From contig JANBPK010000709.1 in assembly GCA_027579435.1 (NCBI GenBank), positions 315,184-379,183 on the forward strand: a stretch of DNA of 64,000 nt. Direction: 5' to 3'. The position numbers were made by a program, and so were the translations under genes. Source of the stretch: Candolleomyces eurysporus (Eukaryota; Basidiomycota; Agaricomycetes; Agaricales; Psathyrellaceae). Below, piece after piece: positions 63,175 through 64,000 of the stretch; the first letter of the stretch is position 1, and every line of letters starts with the position of its first letter. The notes beneath the pieces were generated by a model, which worked only from the letters and a program-made list of their open reading frames with translations, was not told where the DNA came from and did not search any database.

Positions 63175-64000
63175 TCAGACACTATCGACGGATAGATGAG
63201 ACGCGGTATCATCCTCTGTTGAACGCTTTTGTAATTCAACAGAACTAGGCGCTGCCACACCTCCACTGCCACTGACCGTGAAATTCGACTCCCCCGCAAT
63301 TTTAGGCCCCATCACAATATTCACTGTCGTCCTCGAATGACCGTGGCCTCGATTACTACGCGAAACTGAGGTTCCATGAGTACACTCCGTGTGACAGTCC
63401 CCGTTGTCCGTTCCTCCGTGTCGAAAAANCAACAGGAAGAATTGTCGATGTGTTTGGCCCAGCACGGTGAGTCTTGATATCAGAGTGCGCAAGGATATTC
63501 GATGTGGTAAATGTTTGCCGCTGGAATACCCCAAACTTAACATTTCGGAAAGTCCGACAGGCCATGATGTTGATCAGTGCAAGATTCGGAGCCATGAAGA
63601 TGGTCCGGTATGCGACAGGTAGGGACGTGGTGAGGATCATGATCACTGCTAACACGTTTGAGATGACGGTCACCCTGCAGGCCCAAAAAGAGTCAATTTC
63701 AGACATCTATTAGAATTCATCGGAGAACCTACGCGTAGTACGATTGTCCATCCTTGAGCAAAAGCTTGGAGAGCCCGGGAAGATAGTTCCCTGCGAGAGC
63801 CTTCCAGAATCCGCCTTCGGTGGTTGCGATCTCGTACGGACTAGCAGCTAGCCGGTATGTTATCGCGAGGAAGACCACCGTATCATATACCAGAGGGACG
63901 ACCACTGAAGCTGAAACATAGAACTCTGCCCCTGAGACCATGCAATAGTCGGTTGGTCCAATGGCCGCCCCTTTGAGGCCCACTGGCGCAGTCACCGTTC
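63175..64000 (-). CDS. Multi-pass membrane protein, partial (N-terminus beyond right edge)
   Basis: Two exons are visible, joined by an intron between about 63677 and 63733. The first (to the right edge) holds a helix VSASVVVPLVYDTVVFLAIT and the loop GGFWKALAGNYLPGLSKLLL. The second begins VTVISNVLAVIMILTTSLPV (helix) and AYRTIFMAPNLALINIMACR, which resembles the C-terminal end of a large seven-helix family of unknown function in mushrooms. A Ser/Thr-rich cytosolic tail ends HLSVDSV. Deleting the N at 63429 joins the tail to the last helix. The N-terminus is outside the window. Confidence 0.72.

Overview
The window is nuclear DNA of a filamentous basidiomycete, most likely an Agaricomycete. 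The evidence is its dense genes with many GT-AG introns of about 45-60 bases, the basidiomycete flavour of many proteins, and a gene set that includes a DNMT5-type methyltransferase/ATPase, a PTS2 receptor and mitochondrial proteins. No rRNA, tRNA, CRISPR or plasmid features were seen. Gene models were built by hand from reading frames and splice sites. For most genes the summed exon lengths are a multiple of three.

Layout. 1-3034: 5' part of BUD6 (minus, runs off the left edge). 3341-5928: DCR2-type phosphatase (minus). 6162-7142: mitoribosomal uL23m (plus). 7368-8868: leucine-rich-repeat protein. 8957-10941: ZAP1-like zinc-finger regulator. 11322-12229: choline-phosphate cytidylyltransferase-like protein with a damaged active site (minus). 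12571-12867: PET117 (minus). 13103-15698: RNA polymerase II CTD-interacting protein. 15810-17025: lipid phosphate phosphatase (minus). 17346-24516: DNMT5-like protein of 2237 aa. 24716-25190: CRIPT (minus). 25943-27650: F-box-like protein. 27792-29152: EFM7-like methyltransferase with unexplained upstream exons (minus). 29248-30492: PEX7 (minus). 30598-32271: SIRT4-like sirtuin. 32748-36460: two minus-strand genes sharing a C2HC zinc module I do not recognise. 37017-38254: GH16 glucanase (minus). 38941-40259: NAD(P)HX dehydratase. 40405-42380: phosphoglucomutase (minus). 42973-44607: DUF676 lipase. 45312-47485: coiled-coil protein. 47930-48240: small basic protein (minus). 49096-51431: PIF1 helicase (minus). 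51688-53359: TIM44 (minus). 53651-54392: secreted protein (minus). 55227-56134: cytochrome c haem lyase (minus). 59327-61260: hexose transporter. 61695-63080: MITE, large inverted repeat and a decayed DUF4246 gene. 63175 to the right edge: membrane protein (minus, partial).

Most genes are unrelated housekeeping genes. There is a loose mitochondrial theme (uL23m, PET117, SIRT4, TIM44, haem lyase, NAD(P)HX repair). Several divergent pairs share short intergenic regions that must hold both promoters (DCR2/uL23m, PET117/CID gene, PAP2/DNMT5, PEX7/SIRT4).

The most unusual content is: (i) a C2HC module with fixed C-x2-C-x19-H-x3-C spacing, present once in one gene and three times in its neighbour; (ii) a cytidylyltransferase paralogue whose HxGH motif reads NVGR; (iii) a PCNA-box-like motif at the N-terminus of the DNMT5-like protein; (iv) a repeat island beside a broken DUF4246 gene. 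Ten single N bases are present. In all five coding cases, deleting the N restores the reading frame, so they look like assembly padding.
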